Shown in pieces: positions 9,868-20,252 of a stretch of 64,000 nt of DNA (position 1 is its first letter; each line of letters begins with the position of its first letter). Below the pieces are notes generated by a model that did no database searches, had not been told where the DNA came from, and worked only from the letters and a program-made list of their open reading frames with translations. The DNA comes from Xiheimicrobium sp033763395 (lineage in GTDB: Bacteria; Myxococcota; Myxococcia; Myxococcales; Myxococcaceae). The translations under genes and the position numbers were made by a program. The DNA is taken from NCBI GenBank assembly GCA_033763395.1, contig JANRKQ010000110.1, positions 74,647-138,646 of the forward strand, in the 5' to 3' direction.

Positions 9868-10314
9868 TCAACCGGGAACTGACCCGACGCGACCAGCACC
9901 GGCCGGCCTGCCCCAGGCCCGCGCGACCACCCGGTAGCCGAGCCAGCCCGCGGGCCCGAACAGGAACGTCAACACGAGAAAAGGAGCCACCTTCCAGCGG
10001 GGCAACGCCCGCGCCGCGGCGTCGCGGCTGATCGACCCGCCGACGAGCAGGTCGAACGCGAGGTAGTGAATCCACCCGCCGAGGAGCAACGTCCGGTCCG
10101 AGAAGAGGGCCGCCACGCCCTCGAGTGAGTCGAAGCCTCCGTCGACGCGGCCCAGGCGCAGCGCCATCACCACGACGTACGCCACCGAGAGCGCTCCAGG
10201 CACGAAGGTGCCGACGACCCGCTGCACCCACGCGGCCTGGGGACGCACCAGCAACGCCACCCACGCTGCGAGGGCGACGGTGTTGGCGATGGAGAAGACG
10301 GCCGACGCAGTCAT
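9868..10314 (-). CDS. ABA4-like (DUF4281) integral membrane protein
   Basis: 148 residues from ATG 10314, overlapping the stop of the upstream gene by ATGA. Four hydrophobic segments are visible. The phrase GGWIHYLAFDLLVG near residue 88 is the hallmark of the family that includes plant ABA DEFICIENT 4, a protein needed for neoxanthin synthesis. Bacterial members are of unknown function; some have been tied to carotenoid chemistry. It is the second gene of a two-gene operon divergent from a TetR regulator, so it is probably repressed by that regulator. Confidence 0.75.
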   Translation of the reverse strand: MTASAVFSIANTVALAAWVALLVRPQAAWVQRVVGTFVPGALSVAYVVVMALRLGRVDGGFDSLEGVAALFSDRTLLLGGWIHYLAFDLLVGGSISRDAAARALPRWKVAPFLVLTFLFGPAGWLGYRVVARAWGRPAGAGRVGSVPG

Positions 10315-11303
10315 GACAGCACCGTGCCTTCGCCCGCCTGCTCCCGGCGCCAGGCCCACGCCACCGCGGCCGCCGAGCCCGAAAGCCACGTTGCCCAGCC
10401 GAGGAGCGCCGAGGTCGACGGCTGGACGATGGACTGCTGGGCGAGCGCCTGGAGCAGGAGCAGCAGGCACGCGGCCGCGAGGCTCGCCGCCGAGGCCTTC
10501 ACCAGGTTGACCTGACGCTCCTTCGAGCGTGACCGGCGCCGGGCAGCCCATGCCACGAGCGGCAACACCTGCAGCGCGTGCAAGCCGACGAAGTGCGCGA
10601 CGCGCAGGTCGCCGTGGGTGGCGCTGAAGCCGACGAGGGGGAGCCCGGGCCCGCCGTCGGGCGCGCCGACGGTGTGACTGCCGATGACCGGCATCGCACC
10701 ACCGCGCTGGGCAAGCTCGAGCTGCTGTGAGGTGGGCGCCGACATCAGCCCGCCGAGCGAGGCGCCGGCGACGGCAATCGTCAGCCCCAGCCGCATCGCC
10801 CAGCCCTGCGCGTCCTCCATGGGCGTTCGCCACAACGCGACGGCCACCACGCCCATCACCACCGTCTGCGTGACGATGGCCACCCCCATCACCGTGACGA
10901 CCGCCGAGTCGAAGGGCGTCGAGAAGTTGAAGTGGCTCGTCGTTCCACGCGCCGCCTGAAGCGCGATGCACCCCACCTCGATGGCCATCACCCAGACCGT
11001 CGTCCACGCGGCCCCCCACTGAAGAGTGGGGCGGTGCGCAAGCCGCCTCAGCGCAGGCGCGACGCTCACCGCGTACACCCCCGTCGAGACGCCGAACTTG
11101 AGCGGCTTGAGCCAGGCCGGCTGACCGCCGATGAGCCTCGGGTCGACGAACACCCCGACCGCGGCAACCACCGCGACGCCGAACATCACGCCCGCCAGCA
11201 CCCAGAGCCCCCGCTGCCACCGGGGCCCCTCTTCGAACTCGAATCGCAGCCATGTTGTCATTGTCAACATGAGGTAACCAACCAGTGTTGACGTTGTCAA
11301 CAT
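10311..11303 (-). CDS. Polytopic membrane protein under TetR-type control
   Basis: Up to 330 residues with eight or so hydrophobic segments (for example LWVLAGVMFGVAVVAAVGVF) and no catalytic motif I recognise. The start is unsettled: in-frame ATGs at 11303, 11270 and 11261 all lie in or beside the two operator palindromes, and none has a visible ribosome-binding site. The ATG at 11261 gives a 316-residue protein beginning MTTWLRFEFEEG. The downstream ABA4-like gene overlaps by ATGA, so both are expected to work in one membrane process. The divergent TetR gene and the operators suggest expression is switched on by a small ligand. Confidence 0.72.
   Translation of the reverse strand: MLTTSTLVGYLMLTMTTWLRFEFEEGPRWQRGLWVLAGVMFGVAVVAAVGVFVDPRLIGGQPAWLKPLKFGVSTGVYAVSVAPALRRLAHRPTLQWGAAWTTVWVMAIEVGCIALQAARGTTSHFNFSTPFDSAVVTVMGVAIVTQTVVMGVVAVALWRTPMEDAQGWAMRLGLTIAVAGASLGGLMSAPTSQQLELAQRGGAMPVIGSHTVGAPDGGPGLPLVGFSATHGDLRVAHFVGLHALQVLPLVAWAARRRSRSKERQVNLVKASAASLAAACLLLLLQALAQQSIVQPSTSALLGWATWLSGSAAAVAWAWRREQAGEGTVLS
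11253..11269. promoter_or_regulatory. Operator 1 of the divergent TetR control region
   Basis: TGTTGTCATTGTCAACA is a near-perfect inverted repeat (arms TGTTGTC and GTCAACA, one mismatch, 3-base centre). It shares its right arm and the following CATGAGG with operator 2. Its centre is exactly 33 bp from that of operator 2, about three helical turns, so two regulator dimers could bind on the same face of the DNA. Confidence 0.65.
11286..11302. promoter_or_regulatory. Operator 2 of the divergent TetR control region
   Basis: TGTTGACGTTGTCAACA is a perfect inverted repeat, 7-bp arms TGTTGAC and GTCAACA around GTT. It lies 22 bases before the TetR start codon and covers the most upstream start candidate of the membrane operon. 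Each strand contains a TTGAC(A/G) resembling a -35 element, so binding would block transcription both ways. The TetR protein as binder is inferred from position. Confidence 0.7.
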
Positions 11304-11323
11304 GAGGCCGTACGAATCGGGGT

Positions 11324-11965
11324 GTGAGACGAGACGAGCCAGCCAGGCGGCCGGTGCGCAAGCCGAAGCACGCGTACCACCACGGCGATCTGCGGCAGGC
11401 GCTGGTGCAGCAGGCGTTGGTGACGATTCAGGAGCAGGGGGTCGAGGGGCTCACGCTGCGGCAGACGGGTGAGCGGCTGCGGGTGTCGCGCACGGCGCTC
11501 TACCGGCACTTCGCCGACAAGCAGGCGCTGTTGGCGGCGGTGGCGACCGAGGGTTTTGCCCTCTTCGAGCGCGCGCTGGCGGAGGCCTGGGGCGACGCGG
11601 CGGTGCCGGCCAGCCGCGAGCGCTTCTACCGGGTGGGACGCGCCTACGTGGACTTCGCGCAGAGGCACCCCTCGCACTACCGCGTGATGTTCGGGCGCTT
11701 CGTGGACAACGTCGCGGCCGACCCCGGGCTGGCCGGCTCGGCCGATCGGGCCTTCGGCGTGTTGGTGACGGCGCTCGAGGCCCTTCAGGGCGTTGGCCTG
11801 GTGCGGAGGCACGCTCCACCGGAGCTGGCCGTGTCGGTCTGGGCCTGCACGCACGGCCTCGCGATGCTCCTCATCGACGGCCAGCTCTCGCGCCCCGACC
11901 TCGACGCCGAGGCCATGGTGTCGTCGACGCTCGACCGGGTGTGGGACTTCCTCACGCCGCGGTGA
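11324..11965 (+). CDS. TetR-family regulator with WHG-type C-terminal domain
   Basis: 213 residues from GTG 11324. After a basic N-terminal tail, AYHHGDLRQALVQQALVTI opens the HTH region; the recognition helix is in LRVSRTALYRHFADKQALL at residues 52-70. The rest is the helical ligand-binding and dimerisation domain, where YVDFAQRHPSHYRVMFG matches the WHG subfamily. It lies divergent from the two-gene membrane operon with two palindromes between, so it most likely represses that operon and itself. The short distance from operator 2 to the start codon suggests a very short or leaderless transcript. The inducer is unknown. Confidence 0.88.
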   Translation: MRRDEPARRPVRKPKHAYHHGDLRQALVQQALVTIQEQGVEGLTLRQTGERLRVSRTALYRHFADKQALLAAVATEGFALFERALAEAWGDAAVPASRERFYRVGRAYVDFAQRHPSHYRVMFGRFVDNVAADPGLAGSADRAFGVLVTALEALQGVGLVRRHAPPELAVSVWACTHGLAMLLIDGQLSRPDLDAEAMVSSTLDRVWDFLTPR

Positions 11966-11997
11966 CTTCGGGGGCCGGGCGCAGGTAAGGGACGGGC

Positions 11998-12687
11998 ATG
12001 GCCAGCCGCGTCGTTCATTGCACCGAGGGCGTGGCGTGGCTCCGCGACCAGCCGTTCGACGCGCGGCACGCCGTCATCACCTCGTTGCCCGACGTCTCGG
12101 AGATGACGATGCCCTTCGAGGCCTGGCGTCGGTGGTTCAGCGACACCGCGCAGCTCATCTGCGAGCGCCTGGCGCCCGAAGGCGTGGCCGTCTTTTTCCA
12201 GACGGACATCAAGCGCGAGGGGCGCTGGGTCGACAAGGCGTACCTCGTGCAGCGCGGGGCCGAGGCCGCGCAGAGCTTTCAGCTCTTCCACAAGGTCGTC
12301 TGCCGCGCGCCTCCCGGCATGACGACGTTTGGCCGGCCCGCGTGGGCCCACCTGCTGGCGTTCAGCCGGAGTCTTCGGGTCGAGCCGGGCGACTCCACGG
12401 CAGACGTGCTGCCACGGCTGGGCGAGATGCCGTGGGCCCGGGCCATGGGCGTCGAGGCGTGCGAAGCCGCCGTGCGCTTCGTGAAGGAGCAGGCGAAGGC
12501 GACCGTGGTGGTCGACCCGTTCTGCGGCCTGGGCACCGTGCTGGCAGTGGCCAACCGGCACGGGCTGGACGCAGTGGGCGTCGAGCTGTCGCGGAAACGG
12601 GCTGAGCGTGCACAAGCCCTGCGCGTCGCGCCGCCGCTGCCGAAGAAGCCCTCACGGGAGCGAGACGCTGAAGCCTCGAAGACCTGA
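11998..12687 (+). CDS. N4/N6 DNA-methylase-fold methyltransferase with altered motif IV
   Basis: 229 residues from ATG 11998, preceded by a purine-rich AGGTAAGGGACGGG. The C-terminal half carries the S-adenosylmethionine-binding signature VVDPFCGLGTVLAVANRHG followed by VGVELSRKRAE, as in N4-cytosine/N6-adenine DNA methylases. The position that should hold the catalytic (D/N/S)PP(Y/W) tetrad instead reads TSLPD (residues 28-32), ahead of the SAM motif as in beta-class enzymes. It could be a tRNA, protein or small-molecule methyltransferase, or a non-canonical DNA methylase. No restriction enzyme or target-recognition domain is nearby. Confidence 0.7.
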   Translation: MASRVVHCTEGVAWLRDQPFDARHAVITSLPDVSEMTMPFEAWRRWFSDTAQLICERLAPEGVAVFFQTDIKREGRWVDKAYLVQRGAEAAQSFQLFHKVVCRAPPGMTTFGRPAWAHLLAFSRSLRVEPGDSTADVLPRLGEMPWARAMGVEACEAAVRFVKEQAKATVVVDPFCGLGTVLAVANRHGLDAVGVELSRKRAERAQALRVAPPLPKKPSRERDAEASKT

Positions 12688-12858
12688 AGGGCCAGCGCCC
12701 CGGAGGTGCCGGCCAGCGGGTGGCGGCCCCGCCCGTCGGACAGCGGGCCGCGGTCTCCGAAACGAGCCGTGGGCCTGAGGAGCGCTGTGAGCGCTGCGCC
12801 GCCCAGCCGGGTGAGGCCACGAACGACCTGTTCCCGCGCTGGCGACCCGGGTCCTGCC

Positions 12859-13488
12859 TCACGTCGCCCAGGCGGCGCCGTATTGAAACTGCCGCGCGAG
12901 GCCTCCCAGCGCCTTGAACGACATGAAGGCGCCCGGCAGCACGGCCACCATTCCGGCGAGCGTGATGAAGGGAAGGCCACTGCTGGCTGCGACACGGCTC
13001 AGCACGGCGCCCGTGATGCCCGCGATGTACGCGGTTCGGAGATCGTCCGCGAGCTGGTGGTTGCCCGCCGCCCGAGCCAGCGAGGTCCACAGGGTGACCG
13101 TGACGATCGCCGCCACCAACCCCAGAAGACCGGCGACGACGATCGTCTCGTCAGCGGGGCCTCGCCAGCCGCGCGGGCCCAACATCAGGACGGCGACCGC
13201 CAGCCCGGCGAACGCGAGGGCGCTCACGAACCGACCGACCACTCCGCTCTCGAGAGGCGCGGTCGTCACCACCACGAGGAACGAGCCGGCGCTGGTGAGC
13301 ATCGACAGCACGCTCCCCAGCGAGAGCACCACCGCGAGCCCGACGAGGACCTCGCGGAGCGCGCCCGTTCCAGAGAAGTACGAGGGCTCGGGCGCAGCGG
13401 CCACGCAGAGGGCGGCTGCAGCGGAGAGCCCGGTGGCCAACAGGCCGGCGAAGCGGTGGGTGTGAATGGCGGTCGCGAGTGTGCTCAT
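12859..13488 (-). CDS. Hypothetical integral membrane protein
   Basis: 209 residues from ATG 13488 with six apparent hydrophobic segments (for example AFAGLAVAVLMLGPRG and IVVAGLLGLVAAIVTVTLW). No cofactor, transporter or enzyme motif is recognised. The reading frame is supported by the regular alternation of hydrophobic and polar stretches and by its isolation between a convergent methyltransferase gene (171 bases away) and a zinc-ribbon gene on the same strand. I cannot name a function. Confidence 0.6.
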   Translation of the reverse strand: MSTLATAIHTHRFAGLLATGLSAAAALCVAAAPEPSYFSGTGALREVLVGLAVVLSLGSVLSMLTSAGSFLVVVTTAPLESGVVGRFVSALAFAGLAVAVLMLGPRGWRGPADETIVVAGLLGLVAAIVTVTLWTSLARAAGNHQLADDLRTAYIAGITGAVLSRVAASSGLPFITLAGMVAVLPGAFMSFKALGGLARQFQYGAAWAT

Positions 13489-13612
13489 GGTGCCCTCGAA
13501 AGACGATGCGGGTGGGGAACGTCACGTCGAGTTGGGGGCGGTCACCCCTTTCCGTCACGGAGCCCGGCGCTCCGGGCGCGGTCACCCGAAGCGCCGGCGC
13601 ATCACCCTTCAC

Positions 13613-13828
13613 TCAGTCACGCCGAACACACCGCGGGCAGACGGCGCGCTCGCGGGCGATTTCCCAGCCTTCACCGCCGGGGTCGTCGACCCACTGCCAC
13701 TTGCCCTTCTTCGTCACCTGGAAGGCGTCTTTTCGAGCGGGGTACTGGCGGGGGCGGCGCGCTGCGACGAGCCGCAGCTGCCGCACACCGGGGGCAACGA
13801 CTTCATGACACGACGAACATCGGTACAT
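13613..13828 (-). CDS. Small zinc-ribbon protein
   Basis: 71 residues from ATG 13828. Two Cys pairs bracket the protein: MYRCSSCHEVV at the start and AVCPRCVRR at the end, a zinc-ribbon layout. The middle (ARKDAFQVTKKGKWQWVDDPGGEGWEI) is compact and charged. Short proteins of this pattern are common in myxobacteria and are uncharacterised. It probably binds one zinc and may contact nucleic acid or a protein partner; the partner is unknown. Confidence 0.65.
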   Translation of the reverse strand: MYRCSSCHEVVAPGVRQLRLVAARRPRQYPARKDAFQVTKKGKWQWVDDPGGEGWEIARERAVCPRCVRRD

Positions 13829-14028
13829 CGGTTCCAGCCGGGTGCTGCTCGTCCACGATGGGTGGCTGACGCCCCGTGGAGCGTTCGGCGCTCATGCGCC
13901 TGAAGATCTCGAGAGGAGCAGGTTCGTCGACACAGGCGCGAGGGCGCCACGTCCAGAGATGCACCTCGTGTACGCCAGGCCGGCCCCGAAGCGCAATCGA
14001 CGACGGCCCCCCGGCAGTTCGGCTTGAC

Positions 14029-14045
14029 CCTGAACACCCGTTCCG
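14029..14045. promoter_or_regulatory. Candidate LexA (SOS) box upstream of uvrA
   Basis: CCTGAACACCCGTTCCG contains GAAC-N4-GTTC, the core shared by many bacterial LexA sites. It fits the reverse complement of the Myxococcus LexA motif CTRHAMRYBYGTTCAGS, as I recall it, at 15 of 17 positions. It ends 48 bases before the uvrA ATG, a reasonable place for an operator. Binding is inferred. Confidence 0.4.
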
Positions 14046-14093
14046 TCACAAGCGCGGGCGAAGGTGAAAGTCCCTGAATAGGAAAGCCGCCCC

Positions 14094-16958
<2,865 letters not shown>

Positions 16959-16965
16959 GACGCGC

Positions 16966-18099
16966 TCAGCTGAAGACGTCGGCTGGGCGACGAGCGGTGA
17001 GGAGCCGCTTCGTCCACCGCTTGAGCGTGGCCAGCGTGGCGCGCTGGAGCTGCGCCTGCACGCGCGGGCCCGGGGCCGTACCGAAACGAAGCGGCCACTG
17101 AACGAGGAGCGCCGTGCGGAGGCCCTCGGCGACCCCCTCGACGCGGCCCTCGGCGAGCCCCTCGACGCGGCCCTCGGCACGGCCGATCGATCGGCCTTGC
17201 TGACGGCCCAGCACACGGCCCTGCGACAGCCCCTTCGCGGTCCCCTTCTTGAGGCCGGCCTTCTCGCCTCGAGCCCGCGCCTCGGCGATGAGCTCCTCGC
17301 GAATGATGTCCTGGAGGAAGGGCACGCGCTTGCGGTACTCCTTCATCGAGATGATCTCGAAGGCATCGTTCATCTTGCGGCGCTGGCTCGTCGTCATGGG
17401 CAGGGACCGAAGATACACCATGGCCTGCCGGTGGTGCTCGGGGGCCTCCTCGCGCACGGCCTGAACGAGGGGCCGCATCACCTCGGCCTCGGCAGCCACC
17501 CGTGACAGGTCCGTCGACAGACTCATCAGCCACCAGGCCAGCCGGGCGAGCGGCGGCCCCGGCCGCTCCATCACCGCCTTCGCGTCGAGGAGCGAGAGAT
17601 CGTCCACCACGAGCTCGAGCGCCGGGAGGTACGGGCGCACGGCGTCGACGAGCTCGCGCGGCCCATCGAGCAGCTCGTCCAGGCCGCGCGGTCCGGTCCA
17701 GCCTCCGGGGACGTTGGCGACCACCAGCGGAACGACCGGCGGCAGCGTGCGCGCCGAAGGGTGCGCCTTGAGGTGCGCGCTCCAGAACGCGGTGACGTAC
17801 CGCAGCACCCGAAAGGGCATCAGCTTCGGAGCGTCACGCTGGTGCTCGAGCATGACGAAGACCCGCGCATCGCCCGCCGCGGTCGACACCTGGAAGACGG
17901 CGTCGGACTCGGGCGTCGCCAACGTCGCTTCGGCGAAGCGCGCCCCCACCACCTCGACGTGTCGCAGGTCGAGCTGCCGCCACAACCGCCGGGGGAGCAC
18001 CGCCTGCACCTCAGCGGCCACCACGCGGGTGTCGGCGAACACCGACTTGAAGAAGCCGTCGTGTCTGGCTCGACGAACGACCTTCCACTGGCTCGACAT
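16966..18099 (-). CDS. Rpn/transposase_31-type PD-(D/E)XK nuclease
   Basis: 377 residues from ATG 18099, chosen because GAGGAG lies 9 bases upstream; an ATG at 18123 is possible. The N-terminus RHDGFFKSVFADT and the core VFVMLEHQRDAPKLMPFRVLRY match the Rpn (recombination-promoting nuclease) family, once called putative transposases. The acidic residue after DAVFQVS and the E-x-Q pair are the expected nuclease positions. Rpn proteins cut DNA and some act in phage defence or increase recombination. The C-terminal quarter is low-complexity with tandem G(R)xxEG units. It is not flanked by inverted repeats, so it is not annotated as an IS element. Confidence 0.8.
   Translation of the reverse strand: MSSQWKVVRRARHDGFFKSVFADTRVVAAEVQAVLPRRLWRQLDLRHVEVVGARFAEATLATPESDAVFQVSTAAGDARVFVMLEHQRDAPKLMPFRVLRYVTAFWSAHLKAHPSARTLPPVVPLVVANVPGGWTGPRGLDELLDGPRELVDAVRPYLPALELVVDDLSLLDAKAVMERPGPPLARLAWWLMSLSTDLSRVAAEAEVMRPLVQAVREEAPEHHRQAMVYLRSLPMTTSQRRKMNDAFEIISMKEYRKRVPFLQDIIREELIAEARARGEKAGLKKGTAKGLSQGRVLGRQQGRSIGRAEGRVEGLAEGRVEGVAEGLRTALLVQWPLRFGTAPGPRVQAQLQRATLATLKRWTKRLLTARRPADVFS
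17125..17196. repeat. Tandem 24-bp repeat inside the Rpn-like gene
   Basis: Units lie at 17125-17148, 17149-17172 (one-base difference from the first) and 17173-17196 (diverged). On the minus strand they encode eight-residue units of the form GRVEGLAE and GRVEGVAE. The repeat length is a multiple of three, so copy number could change without breaking the frame. Confidence 0.7.
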
Positions 18100-18449
18100 G
18101 GCGTACGGCTCCTCGGGAGTCATCGGGAGAGACAGGAGCCGCGGTGGGCCGGTCGCCCCAACCGACCCACCGCGCACTCGACTGGCCGAGCCACCGCCGA
18201 CGACCCCCACCCCCGCGCTCGACCTCACGCTGACGCAGCAGGCGCAGTGCCACCCGTCTGCGTCGACAACCACGCGGAACCGCAGCGTGCGCCTGTCGCG
18301 CCGACGAGACTGGAGCATCCACGCCTGTCCGCTTCCCAGCGCGCGAGAGCGACCGCCCCGAGAAGGGGCACCGAGCGCCTGACCGGTGGACCAGTTCCTT
18401 TTCGTGCCTCACGCTCGGCCCCGACCCAACGCCCCGGGGGCGCCGGCCC
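18100..18449. other. 350-base region without a supported gene
   Basis: This lies upstream of the Rpn-like gene and downstream of the TIGR02996-like gene. The Rpn reading frame stays open through it, but codon content becomes irregular and no further start with a ribosome-binding site is seen. A GC-rich palindrome CGCCCCGGGGGCG sits near 18430-18442, just past the upstream gene's stop, without a T-tract. I see no promoter that I can defend. Confidence 0.4.
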
Positions 18450-19097
18450 TCATCGGGCGAAGACGCGAAGAAGCGCCTGGCTCAGCCCAGCGCTGACCGA
18501 GACCTCGAGCGCCCAATCGGTCGCCAGCGACGCCCGAAACGAAGGCAGCCGCGCCGGCTCGTCCAACCAGGCGCCCGTCGGAACGCCCCACTCGTCTTCG
18601 TCGCGGCCCAGCGTGCCGACGTCGAGGCGCCGCAGCGAGCGGGGCGCGCCATGGCGAACCTCCCACGCCGCGGCGGTGAGCAGCATGGCCGCGCGCGTCG
18701 ACGAGGGCAGCTCGAGCCGCAACGCCTCGAGCCCCACGCACACCGGAGCCTGCAGCAGCGCACGCGTGGCCTTCACCAGCCGCGGCCGGCGGGGCGTGCC
18801 TACCGAGGGGTCGAGCTCGCCGTCCCAGACGCTGCGAATCGTCGCCTCGACGACGAAGCCGCGCCGCCACCGCAACCAGCACAGTGACGTGTGCAGCGCC
18901 GCGGGGCCGAGCAGCGCACGGCTGTGGGCCGCGAGGTGGTGGGCTTCGGCCGCGACCAGCCCCGCGTCACCCGGCCTCGCCTCGAGCGCGAGCTGGAGCT
19001 GAATGAGCACCCCGAGGGGGTCTCCGGCCGCCGCGAGCACGTCGCCGTACACCGCCATGGCAGGCGCATCAGCGAGGGGTGGCCGGACCGGCGTCAT
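18450..19097 (-). CDS. TIGR02996-like repeat-companion protein
   Basis: 215 residues from ATG 19097. The segment VYGDVLAAAGDPLGVLIQLQ at residues 16-35 closely follows the TIGR02996 consensus ('YADWLEERGDPRGE...LQ'), a module found mainly in myxobacteria and planctomycetes at the N-terminus of paralogous proteins. The remainder is leucine-rich-like, with spaced 'LRRLDVGTLG' and 'LEALRLELP' phrases resembling degenerate leucine-rich repeats. No signal peptide is present, so it is probably cytoplasmic. Function of the family is unknown. Confidence 0.68.
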   Translation of the reverse strand: MTPVRPPLADAPAMAVYGDVLAAAGDPLGVLIQLQLALEARPGDAGLVAAEAHHLAAHSRALLGPAALHTSLCWLRWRRGFVVEATIRSVWDGELDPSVGTPRRPRLVKATRALLQAPVCVGLEALRLELPSSTRAAMLLTAAAWEVRHGAPRSLRRLDVGTLGRDEDEWGVPTGAWLDEPARLPSFRASLATDWALEVSVSAGLSQALLRVFAR

Positions 19098-19226
19098 GGC
19101 CCCGTCGACGCGTCGGGGCGTGAGGCGCTGACGCGACCGGGCTCAGGAAAAGGAACGGCCCGCGACTCCCATTCGGAGCGCAGGCCGTCGGTGCGAACGA
19201 GCAACAGCGCCGGTTCGCGGGGCGCG

Positions 19227-19430
19227 TCAGAGCGGGCGAACGTTCTGCGCCTGCAGGCCCTTGGGGCCGCGCGTCACTTCGAACTCCACCTTCTGACCTT
19301 CCTGAAGGGTCCGGAAGCCCTGCGTCTGGATCGCCGTGTGGTGAACGAACACGTCGTCACCGCCACCGTCCTGCGAGATGAACCCGAAGCCCTTCGCATC
19401 GTTGAACCACTTCACCGTTCCGTTTGCCAT
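19227..19430 (-). CDS. csp: Cold-shock domain protein
   Basis: 67 residues, the standard length for single-domain cold-shock proteins. RNP1 (KGFGFI, residues 13-18) and RNP2 (VFVHH, residues 27-31) are intact. The protein binds single-stranded RNA and DNA and melts secondary structure. The ATG at 19430 has GGAAAG about ten bases upstream. Genomes of this group carry several paralogues, so which one this is cannot be told. The gene stands alone. Confidence 0.95.
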   Translation of the reverse strand: MANGTVKWFNDAKGFGFISQDGGGDDVFVHHTAIQTQGFRTLQEGQKVEFEVTRGPKGLQAQNVRPL

Positions 19431-19572
19431 TCGACTGTCTGCTTTCCGATTGAACCCGGCGACTGCATTGCCCCCGGTGCGCGCCCGACTGGAGCGTGCG
19501 CCTCGAGAGGTACAGCAGCCTCCGGCCTCGCGCCAGCCGTCCCCACCCCTTGAGTGGGGCAGCGCGTCGAGC

Positions 19573-20130
19573 TCATCGCGTCGCGAGGCCAGAGCGCTCG
19601 AGCAGCCTGGCGGCGAGCGCCGTCGTCTTCGACCGGGCCGCCTGGACGGCTTCGAGCTCGGCCGCCGAGAAGGTCTCGACCCGGTCGCCGCGCGTCAACC
19701 GCACCCCGCCCGGGTGCGCTTCGATGGTCGCCAGCACAGCGCCAGACCGATCGCGCGTCAGCCCCGCGGCGTCGCCGGCGACCACCAGGTCGACGTCGGC
19801 CACCACCTGGCCCTCGAGGTGACGGACGACGCGCACGGTGTCGGGGCCCACGCGGGCGAGCGTCGTCGTCGAGCCGTCGGCGTGCGTCACCGTCGCGAGC
19901 GGGTTCGACCCGGTCCAGAACTCGATGAGGTTGAAGATGAGCGCGTCGCCGAGCGCGAAGAGCTCGTACACGGGGAGGATGAGGAACAACCAGAAGATGA
20001 GGGTCGAGACGAACTTGCTGCCGAACGAGCCGTTCCAGTCGTGGAGCTTCTTCGTGGCGGCGAACTTGCCGTAGCACCCGGTGCTGGCCGCGGCGGCGAG
20101 GGCCGAGACGACGAGTCGACGGGAGAGCAT
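19573..20130 (-). CDS. DUF3332 lipoprotein
   Basis: 185 residues from ATG 20130, with GGAAGGA upstream. The N-terminus is a lipoprotein signal ending STGC, followed by YGKFAATKKLHDWNG and two membrane segments (STLIFWLFLILPVYELFAL and ALIFNLIEFWTG), the DUF3332 layout. The C-terminal half is soluble and beta-rich (DTVRVVRHLEGQVVADVDLVV). The family has no assigned function. It lies divergent from the peptide transporter with 122 bases between. Confidence 0.8.
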   Translation of the reverse strand: MLSRRLVVSALAAAASTGCYGKFAATKKLHDWNGSFGSKFVSTLIFWLFLILPVYELFALGDALIFNLIEFWTGSNPLATVTHADGSTTTLARVGPDTVRVVRHLEGQVVADVDLVVAGDAAGLTRDRSGAVLATIEAHPGGVRLTRGDRVETFSAAELEAVQAARSKTTALAARLLERSGLATR

Positions 20131-20252
20131 GGGGAGATTCCTTCCTCGGGCTGCGGGGGTTCGGGCGCGACTCTGCCGCCCGACGGCGGAGCCGCAATGA
20201 GGAAATGCGAATGATGGGAGCAGGCCCCGGGCTTGCGCTACGAGGCCGCGCC

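Noticed and set aside
13829..14093. Possible tRNA or small RNA upstream of uvrA
   Set aside because: I tried to fold a cloverleaf around the TTCG-containing stretch but found no acceptor stem or anticodon arm.
16966..18099. Insertion-sequence transposase
   Set aside because: The family was once named putative transposase, but I see no terminal inverted repeats or target-site duplication; it is better called an Rpn nuclease.
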